From: Anaerolineae bacterium
Lineage (GTDB): Bacteria; Chloroflexota; Anaerolineae; Aggregatilineales; UBA3940
Direction: 5' to 3'
DNA: 5,020 nt
NCBI GenBank assembly: GCA_016926985.1
Contig: JAFGNO010000138.1
Location: 1-5,020 of the forward strand
The notes below the pieces were generated by a model. It was not told where the DNA came from, ran no database searches, and was given only the letters and a program-made list of their open reading frames with translations. The stretch's first letter is position 1, and each line of letters opens with the position of its first letter. Below, in pieces: positions 1 to 5,020 of the stretch. The translations under genes and the position numbers were made by a program.

Positions 1-945
1 ATCCACAGTTTCCAGGTGGATACGACCAACATCCCGATCGCCATCGGCCTGATCCTGATGATGTACCCGCCCTTTGCCAAAGTGAAGTACGAGGAACTGG
101 GCAAGGTCTTTCGCAACTGGAAGGTCCTGGGGCTGTCGCTGGTGCAGAACTGGATTGTCGGGCCGATCCTGATGTTTGCGCTGGCGATCATCTTCCTGCA
201 CAACTACCCGCAATACATGGTTGGCCTGATCATGATCGGGCTGGCCCGCTGCATTGCGATGGTGATTGTGTGGAACGAACTGGCGAAGGGCGACACCGAG
301 TACGCTGCCGGGCTGGTGGCCTTCAACAGCGTCTTCCAGGTGCTGTTCTACAGCGTCTACGCCTGGGTGTTCATCACCAAGCTGCCCACGCTGTTCGGGC
401 TGGAGGGCAGCGTCGTTGAGATCACCATCGGCGAGATCGCGAAGAGCGTCTTCATTTACCTGGGCGTGCCGATGATCGGCGGCTTCCTGACGCGCTTCAT
501 CCTGCTGCGCTTCAAAAGCAAGGAATGGTATGAGAAGAAGTTTCTCCCCCGCATCAGCCCGATCACGCTGATTGCGCTGCTCTTTACCATCGTGGTGATG
601 TTCAGCCTGAAGGGCAGCCTGATCGTGGAAATCCCGCTGGACGTGGTGCGGATCGCCATCCCACTCCTGATCTACTTTGTGGTGATGTTCCTGATCAGCT
701 TCTTCATGGGGCGCGGGATAGGCGCCGATTACTCGAAAACGACCACGCTGGCCTTCACGGCGGCCAGCAACAATTTTGAGCTGGCGATTGCTGTGTCGGT
801 GGCGGTGTTTGGCATCAACTCGGGGGCAGCATTTGCCGCTGTTATTGGCCCGCTTGTTGAGGTGCCGGTGATGATCGGACTGGTAAACGTGGCGCTCTGG
901 TTTCAGCGGCGCCTGTTCAGCGAGGGAAAAGAGACTGTGGCATGA
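1..945 (+). CDS. acr3: Acr3-family arsenite efflux permease, 5' partial
   Basis: This integral membrane permease exports arsenite from the cytoplasm, using the proton motive force. The reading frame is open from base 1 (residues IHSFQ precede the GTG at 16). The conserved stretch TTNIPIAIGLILMMYPP lies right at the left edge, so the GTG is an internal Val codon and the true start is upstream. The conserved Cys of the GLARCIAMV motif is at 250-252 and the Glu of SNNFELA at 778-780. Their spacing of 176 residues equals that of Cys129 and Glu305, the essential residues of Alkaliphilus Acr3, which implies that about 45 residues are missing. Repeated hydrophobic segments agree with the family's ten-helix topology, and the C-terminus is intact. 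The stop overlaps the arsC start by four bases, which indicates an operon with translational coupling. ArsB is unrelated in sequence and is excluded. The family call is secure. Confidence 0.95.
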   Translation: MHSFQVDTTNIPIAIGLILMMYPPFAKVKYEELGKVFRNWKVLGLSLVQNWIVGPILMFALAIIFLHNYPQYMVGLIMIGLARCIAMVIVWNELAKGDTEYAAGLVAFNSVFQVLFYSVYAWVFITKLPTLFGLEGSVVEITIGEIAKSVFIYLGVPMIGGFLTRFILLRFKSKEWYEKKFLPRISPITLIALLFTIVVMFSLKGSLIVEIPLDVVRIAIPLLIYFVVMFLISFFMGRGIGADYSKTTTLAFTAASNNFELAIAVSVAVFGINSGAAFAAVIGPLVEVPVMIGLVNVALWFQRRLFSEGKETVA

Positions 946-1373
946 ACGACAATCGACGCAATGTTCTGTTCCTCTGTACCGGCAACTCCTGCCGCTCCCA
1001 GATGGCTGAGGCTATCGTGAATGCGCGCATCGGGGATCAGTGGGAGGCTTCCAGCGCGGGGACAAAACCCGCAGGCTATGTCCACCCTTATGCAGTTCGC
1101 GCCCTGGCGGAGATCGGTATTGAGCATGCAGGAGAGTCCAGGCACGTTGACGAGTTTCGTGACATCAATTTTGACCTGGTGGTGACGGTCTGCGACTCGG
1201 CAGCGGAAGAATGCCCGGTATGGCTCGGACAAGGGAGGAGGGTTCACCTGGGCTTCCCCGACCCCGCAAAGGCCACCGGCACAGATGAGGAGATTATGGG
1301 TGTCTTTCGCCGGGTGAGAGATGATATCGCACGACAGATCATCGGTTTGTTGAACAATCACACCACCGGGTAG
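942..1373 (+). CDS. arsC: Thioredoxin-coupled arsenate reductase (LMW-phosphatase fold)
   Basis: This 143-residue cytoplasmic enzyme reduces arsenate to arsenite, which the adjacent permease then exports. The phosphatase-like P-loop CTGNSCR (CX5R) is at residues 12-18, with the nucleophile Cys12 encoded at 975-977. Cys84 and Cys91 lie in TVCDSAAEEC and have the same seven-residue spacing as Cys82/Cys89 of the pI258 ArsC disulfide relay. Asp107 in FPDP matches the general acid. SSAGTKP (37-43) is also typical of the family. These residues indicate the thioredoxin-dependent type, not the glutaredoxin-dependent E. coli type, which has a different fold. A plain low-molecular-weight protein tyrosine phosphatase is less likely, because both relay cysteines are present. 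The ATG at 942 overlaps the acr3 stop (ATGA); GAGGG about 15 bases upstream is a distant ribosome site, so coupled re-initiation is likely. The length is normal and the gene appears complete. Confidence 0.95.
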   Translation: MNDNRRNVLFLCTGNSCRSQMAEAIVNARIGDQWEASSAGTKPAGYVHPYAVRALAEIGIEHAGESRHVDEFRDINFDLVVTVCDSAAEECPVWLGQGRRVHLGFPDPAKATGTDEEIMGVFRRVRDDIARQIIGLLNNHTTG

Positions 1374-1444
1374 TTCTGTACAGGCAAGCAGCAAAGTCTG
1401 CCCACTATGTCCGGAACTCAATCCAGTGAATAGTATGGCGTGAA

Positions 1445-1557
1445 CAAAGCCGGGATAAATACCTGTTATCTGGCAAGGTCATTGTGAAGGGCTGTCACGT
1501 TATGTACAACCCTTCATTTTTTTGCTTAACCGCTCTCGAGAGATATTCCCGGCTTTG
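1445..1557. repeat. Widely spaced 11-bp perfect inverted repeat around the terminator
   Basis: CAAAGCCGGGA at 1445-1455 is the exact reverse complement of TCCCGGCTTTG at 1547-1557. The arms are 91 bases apart and enclose the terminator hairpin. The right arm falls inside the 3' end of the minus-strand small ORF; the left arm is intergenic. No transposase, target duplication or other mobile-element sign accompanies it. It may be a chance match or an outer stem of a longer folded transcript. Confidence 0.35.
1485..1523 (+). terminator. Rho-independent terminator of the acr3-arsC unit
   Basis: TGAAGGGCTGT (1485-1495) pairs with ACAACCCTTCA (1506-1516), giving an 11-bp stem with one C/A mismatch and a ten-base loop. 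A run of seven T (1517-1523) follows directly. The T-run lies on the plus-strand 3' side, so the terminator serves transcription arriving from arsC, whose stop is about 110 bases upstream. It lies only two bases beyond the stop codon of the convergent minus-strand ORF. On that strand the stem is preceded by A's and has no T-run after it, so it should be weak there as an intrinsic terminator. Confidence 0.75.
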
Positions 1558-1792
1558 CCGCGCTTTTCACCGACTGCACGAAGGACTCGAACAGGGCGGA
1601 TTGCTCGTCTCCCGGATCACTCTGCGGCGCAGCAGGATTCTGATCGACGCTCCGCAGCCGCTTCAGTTCGGATTGGATTTGTGACAACCGGTCAGCTATC
1701 TCGGCCAGAGCCTCCTCACCGCTCACAACCTCTATCAGATTCTCGATCTCTTTTCGGATGTTTTCTGCTAAACTCTTCTTGTTGAAAGACAT
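1526..1792 (-). CDS. Small coiled-coil-like protein of unknown function
   Basis: I do not recognise a family for this 88-residue soluble protein. Residues about 5-47 are rich in Glu, Lys, Leu and Ile in a pattern suited to one long amphipathic or coiled-coil helix (for example ENIRKEIENLIEVV, then EIADRLSQIQSELKRL). A Pro/Asp/Gln-rich probable linker follows (about 50-64), then a short second helix (LFESFVQSVKS). There is no signal peptide and no membrane segment. The start is supported by AAGGAAG on the minus strand four or so bases before the ATG at 1792-1790, a good Shine-Dalgarno site. The ORF is convergent with arsC and divergent from the next plus-strand unit, so it is probably a single-gene transcript. 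It could be a small adaptor or oligomerising protein, but nothing shows a partner. Existence is likely from the ribosome site and the biased composition; function is unknown. Confidence 0.55.
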   Translation of the reverse strand: MSFNKKSLAENIRKEIENLIEVVSGEEALAEIADRLSQIQSELKRLRSVDQNPAAPQSDPGDEQSALFESFVQSVKSAAKPGISLESG

Positions 1793-1911
1793 GACTTCCT
1801 TGCTGGCGATTATTGTGATAGATCATTGCCGCTGATTGTCCTCTGTCTTTCAACTTTCCCAAAACGCAAAGTATCTGCACCCAAATAAACCTTGCAGAAA
1901 AGGGTTCCCCG
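1793..1911. promoter_or_regulatory. Divergent intergenic spacer, presumed to hold promoters for both sides
   Basis: This 119-base AT-richer gap separates the starts of the minus-strand small ORF and the plus-strand short membrane ORF, so promoters for both probably lie here. I see no -35/-10 pair good enough to call. The best plus-strand candidate, TTTCAA (1848-1853) with TATCTG (1872-1877) at 18-base spacing, matches only three of six bases in each box. Ribosome sites are visible at both ends: AAGGAAG on the minus strand and AGAAAAGGG (about 1896-1904) on the plus strand. No operator palindrome stands out. Confidence 0.35.
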
Positions 1912-2139
1912 ATGATGACAAGACAAACGTTTTGGATTGAACTGGGCGTTTTTCTCCTGCTGTCGTTTGCCCTGTCGTGGATCATGTGGTGGCCCGGATC
2001 GCCGGTGGCTGCCGGGATCGACCCCACGCTGGGCGGGCTGCTGCCTGCTGCGGTGATTATCCTCACGCGCGGCGGGCTGGGATACCAGGCCCTGGTATCC
2101 CAGGCAAAGCCCGTTCATGGAGCAGGAAAAACAGAATGA
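1912..2139 (+). CDS. Short membrane ORF resembling the N-terminus of a CPBP-family protein; probably truncated
   Basis: The 75-residue product has a hydrophobic helix at about residues 8-27 (LGVFLLLSFALSWIMWWP) and a second at about 38-52, followed by a short polar tail. The FALSWIMWWP helix, then a Gly/Pro-rich turn and LPAAVIILTRGGLGYQAL, resembles the start of CPBP (CAAX protease and bacteriocin-processing) membrane proteins. Those normally continue for about 200 residues and carry Glu-Glu and His motifs; none of that catalytic core is present. The start is ATG at 1912 or 1915, both served by AGAAAAGGG. The end overlaps the next gene by four bases (ATGA), and a perfect hairpin sits in the last part of the ORF. 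It may be a decayed remnant kept because its translation is coupled to the downstream gene, or a genuine small membrane protein. The family resemblance is by eye. Confidence 0.5.
   Translation: MMTRQTFWIELGVFLLLSFALSWIMWWPGSPVAAGIDPTLGGLLPAAVIILTRGGLGYQALVSQAKPVHGAGKTE
2077..2103. repeat. Perfect 12-bp hairpin at the end of the short membrane ORF
   Basis: CTGGGATACCAG (2077-2088) and CTGGTATCCCAG (2092-2103) are exact reverse complements separated by only GCC. Five further bases, CGGGC (2073-2077, sharing one base with the arm) and GCCCG (2109-2113), could pair below the stem with an asymmetric internal loop. No T-run follows, so this is not an ordinary terminator. It lies inside the 1912-2139 ORF, about 15 bases before the ribosome site and 32 bases before the ATG of the Lnt-like gene. 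That placement would suit control of downstream translation or transcript stability, or a deletion scar. Confidence 0.75.
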
Positions 2140-3635
2140 GGGCATCATGGGTACCAACAGGATCGGGAATCGCGCTGTCCATCCTCAGCGCGGTTCTGCT
2201 GACGCTGGCCTTTCCGCCTTACCATCTCGGCTTGCTGATCGGGGTAGCATTTGTGCCCATGCTGGTTGCCCAGCACCGGCTGATGCCGCCCAAACTCTCC
2301 AGCCTGGCACCGACGATTGCGATTGGCGGCTGGCTGGGCGCGTTCCTGATCCCGATCTTCGGCAGCGGGAGCCTCCTCGTTTCGGCGGCTATCCCGCTGG
2401 GCACGGGCCTGCTGGCCTTCCTGATGGATCGGCAGAAGCGGGCCTTCCACATGCACACCGGCTACCGCTGGTTCGTGCTGGAAGGCGTGGTCGGCTGGGT
2501 AGGCTTCGAGATGATCCGGGCATTCATCCCGGCTATTGGCACCTGGGGCTTTGTGGGCTACCCGTTATGGGAGCACCCCTGGCTGATCCAGCCGCTGTCC
2601 GTGTTCGGCATCTACGGGCTGGACCTGCTGATCATGCTGTGCAACTATGCGCTGGCGCTGGGTACGCTGGCGCTGATTGACCGGAACGGCGAAGAGGTCA
2701 AAGGCCGGATGGTAGCCCGCTGGCTGGGCGCGGCGGGCGTGCTGCTGGCGGCGTGGGTAGTGTTCAGTATCATCCTGTACCGGGCGCAGCCCGCCGACCC
2801 GGAGACAGTCCGGGTGGCGGCTGTCCAGCCCAACCTGCCCCGCGCTGCCCACCGCGATGCCATCACCACGCCTGATCAGCGGCTGGAGGCGCTGGCGCGG
2901 CTGACCCGCGAGGCTGCGGCGCAGGGCGCGGAAGTGGTGGTGTGGCCGGAGATGGCCCTCGGCTTTGACCCGCAGGTAGAATATACCGCTGCGCTGCAAT
3001 CGCTGGCGGCAGAGACCGGCGCTTATCTCGTCATCGGTTATGTGCTGGATGATGCGCAGGGCTTCCGCAACGAGGCCGCCGTGCTGGCACCCGATGGTGC
3101 GTTCCTGGGCGTGTATGGCAAAACCCACCCGATGATCGCATCGGGCGAACCGCGCACCGCGCAGACCGGGCCGTATGCCGCCTACGAAACGCCGGTGGGC
3201 CAGCTGGCAGCAATGATCTGTTTCGATGCGCACTTCACGGACGTAGCACGCAGGCTGGCCCGGCAGGGTGCGCAGGTCATCGCTGTCCCGTCGCTGTTTG
3301 GCCCGCCGCTGGCCGAACTGCCCTACACACAGATCGTTTTCCGGGCCATCGAAAACCGGGCGGCAGTTGTTATGGCTGACGTGGCCTACAATTCGGCCAT
3401 CGTTGATCCTTACGGGCATGTTCTTGAGCTGGCAATCACCCCGGAAGGGGCGGAGACCCTCCTGGTATCGGATGTCCCGTTATACAACGCAAATACCCTC
3501 TATTCACGTCTGGGCGACTGGCCCGGCTGGCTGAGTCTGGCAGGGCTGGCGGCGTTTGCTATTTTGATGCCGGTGACCTTACGACAAGGCACGGCAAAAG
3601 GAGAAGCTCATGAGCCAGGTATCACCCCTGCCTGA
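2136..3635 (+). CDS. lnt: Apolipoprotein N-acyltransferase-like protein (Lnt / CN-hydrolase family)
   Basis: The Lnt family transfers an acyl chain from phospholipid to the N-terminal Cys of lipoproteins at the membrane. This 499-residue protein has the Lnt layout. Hydrophobic helices occupy about residues 8-215, including the FPPYHLGLL and IYGLDLLIM regions. A nitrilase domain spans about 224-448, and a final helix at about 463-482 follows the typical LYSRLGDWPGW. The catalytic triad is visible: Glu272 in VVWPEM (2949-2951), Lys329 in YGKTHP (3120-3122) and Cys362 in MICFD (3219-3221). Length is close to E. coli Lnt (512). The frame is open upstream to 1977, but that segment is Arg/Pro-rich shadow sequence; the ATG at 2136 is chosen for GAGCAGGA upstream, the ATGA overlap, and an immediate start of Lnt-like sequence. 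Oddities are CFD instead of CYE after the nucleophile and a shortened loop after Gly-Glu 337-338. A related amidase acting on another substrate is possible. Confidence 0.88.
   Translation: MRASWVPTGSGIALSILSAVLLTLAFPPYHLGLLIGVAFVPMLVAQHRLMPPKLSSLAPTIAIGGWLGAFLIPIFGSGSLLVSAAIPLGTGLLAFLMDRQKRAFHMHTGYRWFVLEGVVGWVGFEMIRAFIPAIGTWGFVGYPLWEHPWLIQPLSVFGIYGLDLLIMLCNYALALGTLALIDRNGEEVKGRMVARWLGAAGVLLAAWVVFSIILYRAQPADPETVRVAAVQPNLPRAAHRDAITTPDQRLEALARLTREAAAQGAEVVVWPEMALGFDPQVEYTAALQSLAAETGAYLVIGYVLDDAQGFRNEAAVLAPDGAFLGVYGKTHPMIASGEPRTAQTGPYAAYETPVGQLAAMICFDAHFTDVARRLARQGAQVIAVPSLFGPPLAELPYTQIVFRAIENRAAVVMADVAYNSAIVDPYGHVLELAITPEGAETLLVSDVPLYNANTLYSRLGDWPGWLSLAGLAAFAILMPVTLRQGTAKGEAHEPGITPA
3597..3603 (+). 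promoter_or_regulatory. Strong Shine-Dalgarno site inside the end of lnt
   Basis: AAAGGAG occurs seven or so bases before the ATG at 3610, within the last codons of the Lnt-like gene. It is among the best ribosome sites in the window and is the main reason for accepting the following small ORF as translated. Confidence 0.7.
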
Positions 3636-3840
3636 TGCGCAGGATACGCAGCAAAATAGAATGAAGGGCCTGTCCATTCTTGAGGTTGTGCTGGTATTTA
3701 CGCTGCTGTCAGTGTTTGGACGGCTGCGTTACGCCTGGCTGGACTGGCTGGGCGCCAGCTTTGAGGTGCAGCGCTATGTCGCCGGGATTCTGATGATCGT
3801 CTTCCCGGTGGCCATTATCTGGCTGACCCGGCGCAGCTGA
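3610..3840 (+). CDS. Small two-helix membrane protein, possibly an N-terminal remnant cut by a stop codon
   Basis: The 76-residue product has a polar N-terminus of about 18 residues and two hydrophobic helices, at about 20-37 (LSILEVVLVFTLLSVFG) and 57-72 (YVAGILMIVFPVAIIWL). Between them lies a Trp/Arg-rich stretch, and the tail TRRS is positive. It begins inside the 3' end of the Lnt-like gene behind an AAAGGAG site, so it belongs to the same transcript. The frame continues after the TGA at 3838-3840 for twenty more codons (EEYGFTLVGEGLAVVFGWQL) to a second TGA at 3901-3903. A helix, then Arg-Arg, then a Glu-Tyr-Gly-Phe motif is common near the start of CPBP-type membrane proteins. The ORF may therefore be a remnant of a longer membrane protein rather than a complete gene. 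I cannot name a function, and the family guess is weak. Confidence 0.55.
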   Translation: MSQVSPLPDAQDTQQNRMKGLSILEVVLVFTLLSVFGRLRYAWLDWLGASFEVQRYVAGILMIVFPVAIIWLTRRS

Positions 3841-3903
3841 GAGGAGTACGGCTTCACGCTAGTGGGGGAAGGGCTGGCAGTCGTGTTCGGCTGGCAGCTC
3901 TGA

Positions 3904-4118
3904 CCGGTCTTCAGCAGCAGATCCGCCGGCGTGTCCGGGTTGAGCGCCTGCCTGCGCTCGCAGCCGCCAGTCCAGCAGGACATTCGCACCCCGGTGGCTG
4001 TCGGGGCGCCTGCCTGCAGGGAAGCGGAGGATGTACCAGCCTGAGCAGTCATACGCTCCTTTATTTAACGGGGCTTTCGGCTGATCTGGTTTGAACACCG
4101 GTATATTGTCGACCCCTC
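3904..4118. other. Spacer without a convincing intact gene between convergent units
   Basis: The stretch lies between the 3' ends of the plus-strand lnt unit and the minus-strand cytochrome gene. Apart from the degenerate direct repeat, I see no tRNA-like fold and no hairpin with a T-run on either strand, so no intrinsic terminator can be called for either gene. A minus-strand ORF could start at 4052 behind AAAGGAG, but the spacing is only three bases and its sequence is not convincing. The region is best read as decayed coding sequence. Confidence 0.4.
3909..4017 (-). repeat. Degenerate 61-62 base direct repeat, perhaps a decayed repeat-protein segment
   Basis: GCGCCTGCCTGC occurs at 3944-3955 and again at 4006-4017. 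A second block matches at 12 of 16 bases (3912-3927 against 3973-3988). The two blocks together define two copies offset by 61-62 bases, with a diverged middle. On the minus strand, one copy reads RRQALNPDTPADLLLK and the other, in a different frame, GANVLLDW. This loosely recalls leucine-rich-repeat-variant units (NPxTPxxLL), which are normally 24 residues long. The change of frame between copies means no continuous repeat protein is encoded now. The repeat is seen directly; the family suggestion is weak inference. Confidence 0.4.
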
Positions 4119-5020
4119 TTATGGATTCCGTAACCAGGGCGGCCCTGCGCCACCCGCCGGAGCCTGGCCGGGGGCAGGGGTGGATGGCTGGTTGATCAGC
4201 GGCGCTGCTGCCTCGAGGCTGCGAAGATAGGCCACAATTGCATTGAGATCGTTATCGCTCAACCTGCCACCCCAGGCTGGCATGAGGGTTCCTGGCACAC
4301 CCTGGGCGATGATCTGGTAAATGGCTGCATCCGGTGTTTCGGCAAGAGACTGCTGGCTGTTCAAAGCAGGTGCCATCGGAGAGCCCAGGGCATCCACGCC
4401 ATGGCAGGCTTTACAGGCGATGGTATATAACTGCGCTCCTTCAGCAATCATCTCTGGCGTAGCCGCCACCACCGGGACTTCGATAGCTGGCAGTTCAATC
4501 CCCGATTCCTGGAGATCAGACCATCTGCGTATCAGGCCAATGACCTGAGCTATCTCATCCGGGGTGAGCGTATTACCCCAGCCGGCCATCAGTGTACCGG
4601 GCATACCTTGTGTAATAATCCGCTCGATTTCCGTATCGGTAGATGCCAGCAGTTCCACACTGGTTAACGAAGGCGCAAGCGCCGTACCCTCAAGATTAGT
4701 ACCATGGCAGGCTGCACAGTTTTCCGCATAGAGTGTAAGCCCGGCAGCCAGGGTTTCGCCGCCTTCCAGTGCCAGCACCGTTTGCAGAAGTTCTTCTGGC
4801 ACTTCAACCACCGCTGCTGTCGGAGGAGTCAGTCCAAGCTCGGCGACACGCTGGCCTACCTGCTGCCAATCGCCGGACTGGATCAATATCACCATCTGGT
4901 CGATCTGCGTATTGGTGAGCACGCCTCCCTCAATGATGATAAGGGCGAAGGCACTCTGCACAGCAGAGGTTAACGGTTTGCACCATACCAACTGAGCACA
5001 GGGGGTTGTAGACAGGAAAC
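4119..5020 (-). CDS. Multi-domain c-type cytochrome, 5' partial
   Basis: This extracytoplasmic electron-transfer protein has two complete class I cytochrome c domains. Counting from the TTG at 4991, haem-binding CAACH is at residues 92-96 (4718-4704) and CKACH at 193-197 (4415-4401). The likely axial Met of each is Met135 in GTLMAGWG and Met237 in GTLMPAWG. The domains are a clear internal duplication, each ending in a helix after a TLTPDEI or RLSDNDL segment. A Pro/Ala/Gly-rich tail (about 267-287) follows. The frame has no stop up to the window edge and the TTG has no clear ribosome site or signal peptide, so the gene starts off-window. Residues 14-42 (AFALIIIEGGVLTNTQIDQMVILIQSGDW pattern) look like the end of another cytochrome domain. 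The gene is convergent with the lnt unit. Which complex it serves (for example an oxidase or alternative complex III partner) cannot be read here. Confidence 0.92.
   Translation of the reverse strand, partial: FLSTTPCAQLVWCKPLTSAVQSAFALIIIEGGVLTNTQIDQMVILIQSGDWQQVGQRVAELGLTPPTAAVVEVPEELLQTVLALEGGETLAAGLTLYAENCAACHGTNLEGTALAPSLTSVELLASTDTEIERIITQGMPGTLMAGWGNTLTPDEIAQVIGLIRRWSDLQESGIELPAIEVPVVAATPEMIAEGAQLYTIACKACHGVDALGSPMAPALNSQQSLAETPDAAIYQIIAQGVPGTLMPAWGGRLSDNDLNAIVAYLRSLEAAAPLINQPSTPAPGQAPAGGAGPPWLRNP

Noticed and set aside
16..18. GTG as the start of the arsenite permease
   Set aside because: The frame is open to base 1 and conserved Acr3 sequence begins immediately; spacing to known residues implies about 45 residues missing upstream.
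903..1421. 172-residue minus-strand ORF opposite arsC
   Set aside because: It is antisense to a gene with all catalytic residues intact and has no recognisable domain.
1848..1877. Possible sigma-70 promoter TTTCAA-18-TATCTG
   Set aside because: Only three of six consensus bases match in each box, which is too weak to annotate as a promoter.
1977..2135. Upstream in-frame extension of the Lnt-like gene (53 more residues from an ATG at 1977)
   Set aside because: The extension is rich in Arg, Gly, His and Pro, runs out of phase through the membrane ORF at 1912-2139, and has no Lnt-like sequence. The ATG at 2136 has a ribosome site and the ATGA overlap.
2565..3419. Long 284-residue minus-strand ORF
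   Set aside because: It lies wholly opposite the nitrilase part of the Lnt-like gene, is Arg/Gln/His-rich as expected of a GC-rich antisense frame, and shows no motif.
3774..4052. 92-residue minus-strand ORF with AAAGGAG three bases before its ATG
   Set aside because: The ribosome-site spacing is too short, the sequence is low-complexity Ser/Thr/Pro with no consistent fold, and it overlaps the end of the plus-strand membrane ORF. Only the central repeat-like segment is notable.
4041..4118. Search for an intrinsic terminator of the cytochrome gene
   Set aside because: The sequence after the TAA on the minus strand has no stem followed by a T-run.
1..5020. CRISPR array, tRNA or rRNA gene, insertion sequence or phage gene
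   Set aside because: No regularly spaced repeats, cloverleaf, rRNA-like sequence, transposase or integrase motif is seen on either strand.

Overview
The window is GC-rich bacterial DNA, densely coded, with normal start and Shine-Dalgarno signals. It holds two recognisable arsenic-resistance genes, an apolipoprotein N-acyltransferase-like gene, part of a multi-domain c-type cytochrome, and several small or decayed ORFs. The gene types and protein style (Acr3 with thioredoxin-type ArsC, an Lnt-like protein with a short nitrilase loop, repeated cytochrome c domains) would suit a Chloroflexota (Anaerolineae-like) genome. That placement is an impression from sequence style, not a demonstrated assignment.

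Layout. Positions 1-1373 (+) carry the 3' part of an Acr3 arsenite efflux gene, which overlaps by ATGA a complete thioredoxin-coupled arsenate reductase gene. A rho-independent terminator at about 1485-1523 closes this unit. A convergent small coiled-coil ORF of unknown function (1526-1792, -) ends just beyond the terminator. After a 119-base divergent spacer, a second plus-strand unit begins. It contains a short membrane ORF resembling only the N-terminal part of a CPBP (CAAX-protease-like) protein (1912-2139), then the Lnt-like gene (2136-3635, again an ATGA overlap), then a small two-helix membrane ORF (3610-3840) that starts inside the end of the Lnt-like gene. Positions 3841-4118 hold no convincing intact gene, but do hold an in-frame continuation of the preceding ORF past its stop and a degenerate 61-62 base direct repeat. 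From 4119 to the right edge (-) lies the 3' part of a cytochrome c gene with two complete haem domains and probably the end of a third.

How the genes work together. ArsC reduces arsenate to arsenite and Acr3 exports the arsenite, so the first two genes form one detoxification pathway; no ArsR regulator is visible, but the operon starts off-window. The Lnt-like enzyme would act on lipoproteins in the membrane and has no evident link to arsenic. The cytochrome would take part in extracytoplasmic electron transfer. I see no convincing undescribed multi-gene system. The points most worth a second look are the unusual active-site surroundings of the Lnt-like protein, the perfect 12-bp hairpin just before its start, the truncated membrane-protein ORFs on either side of it, and the cytochrome's incomplete upstream domain.
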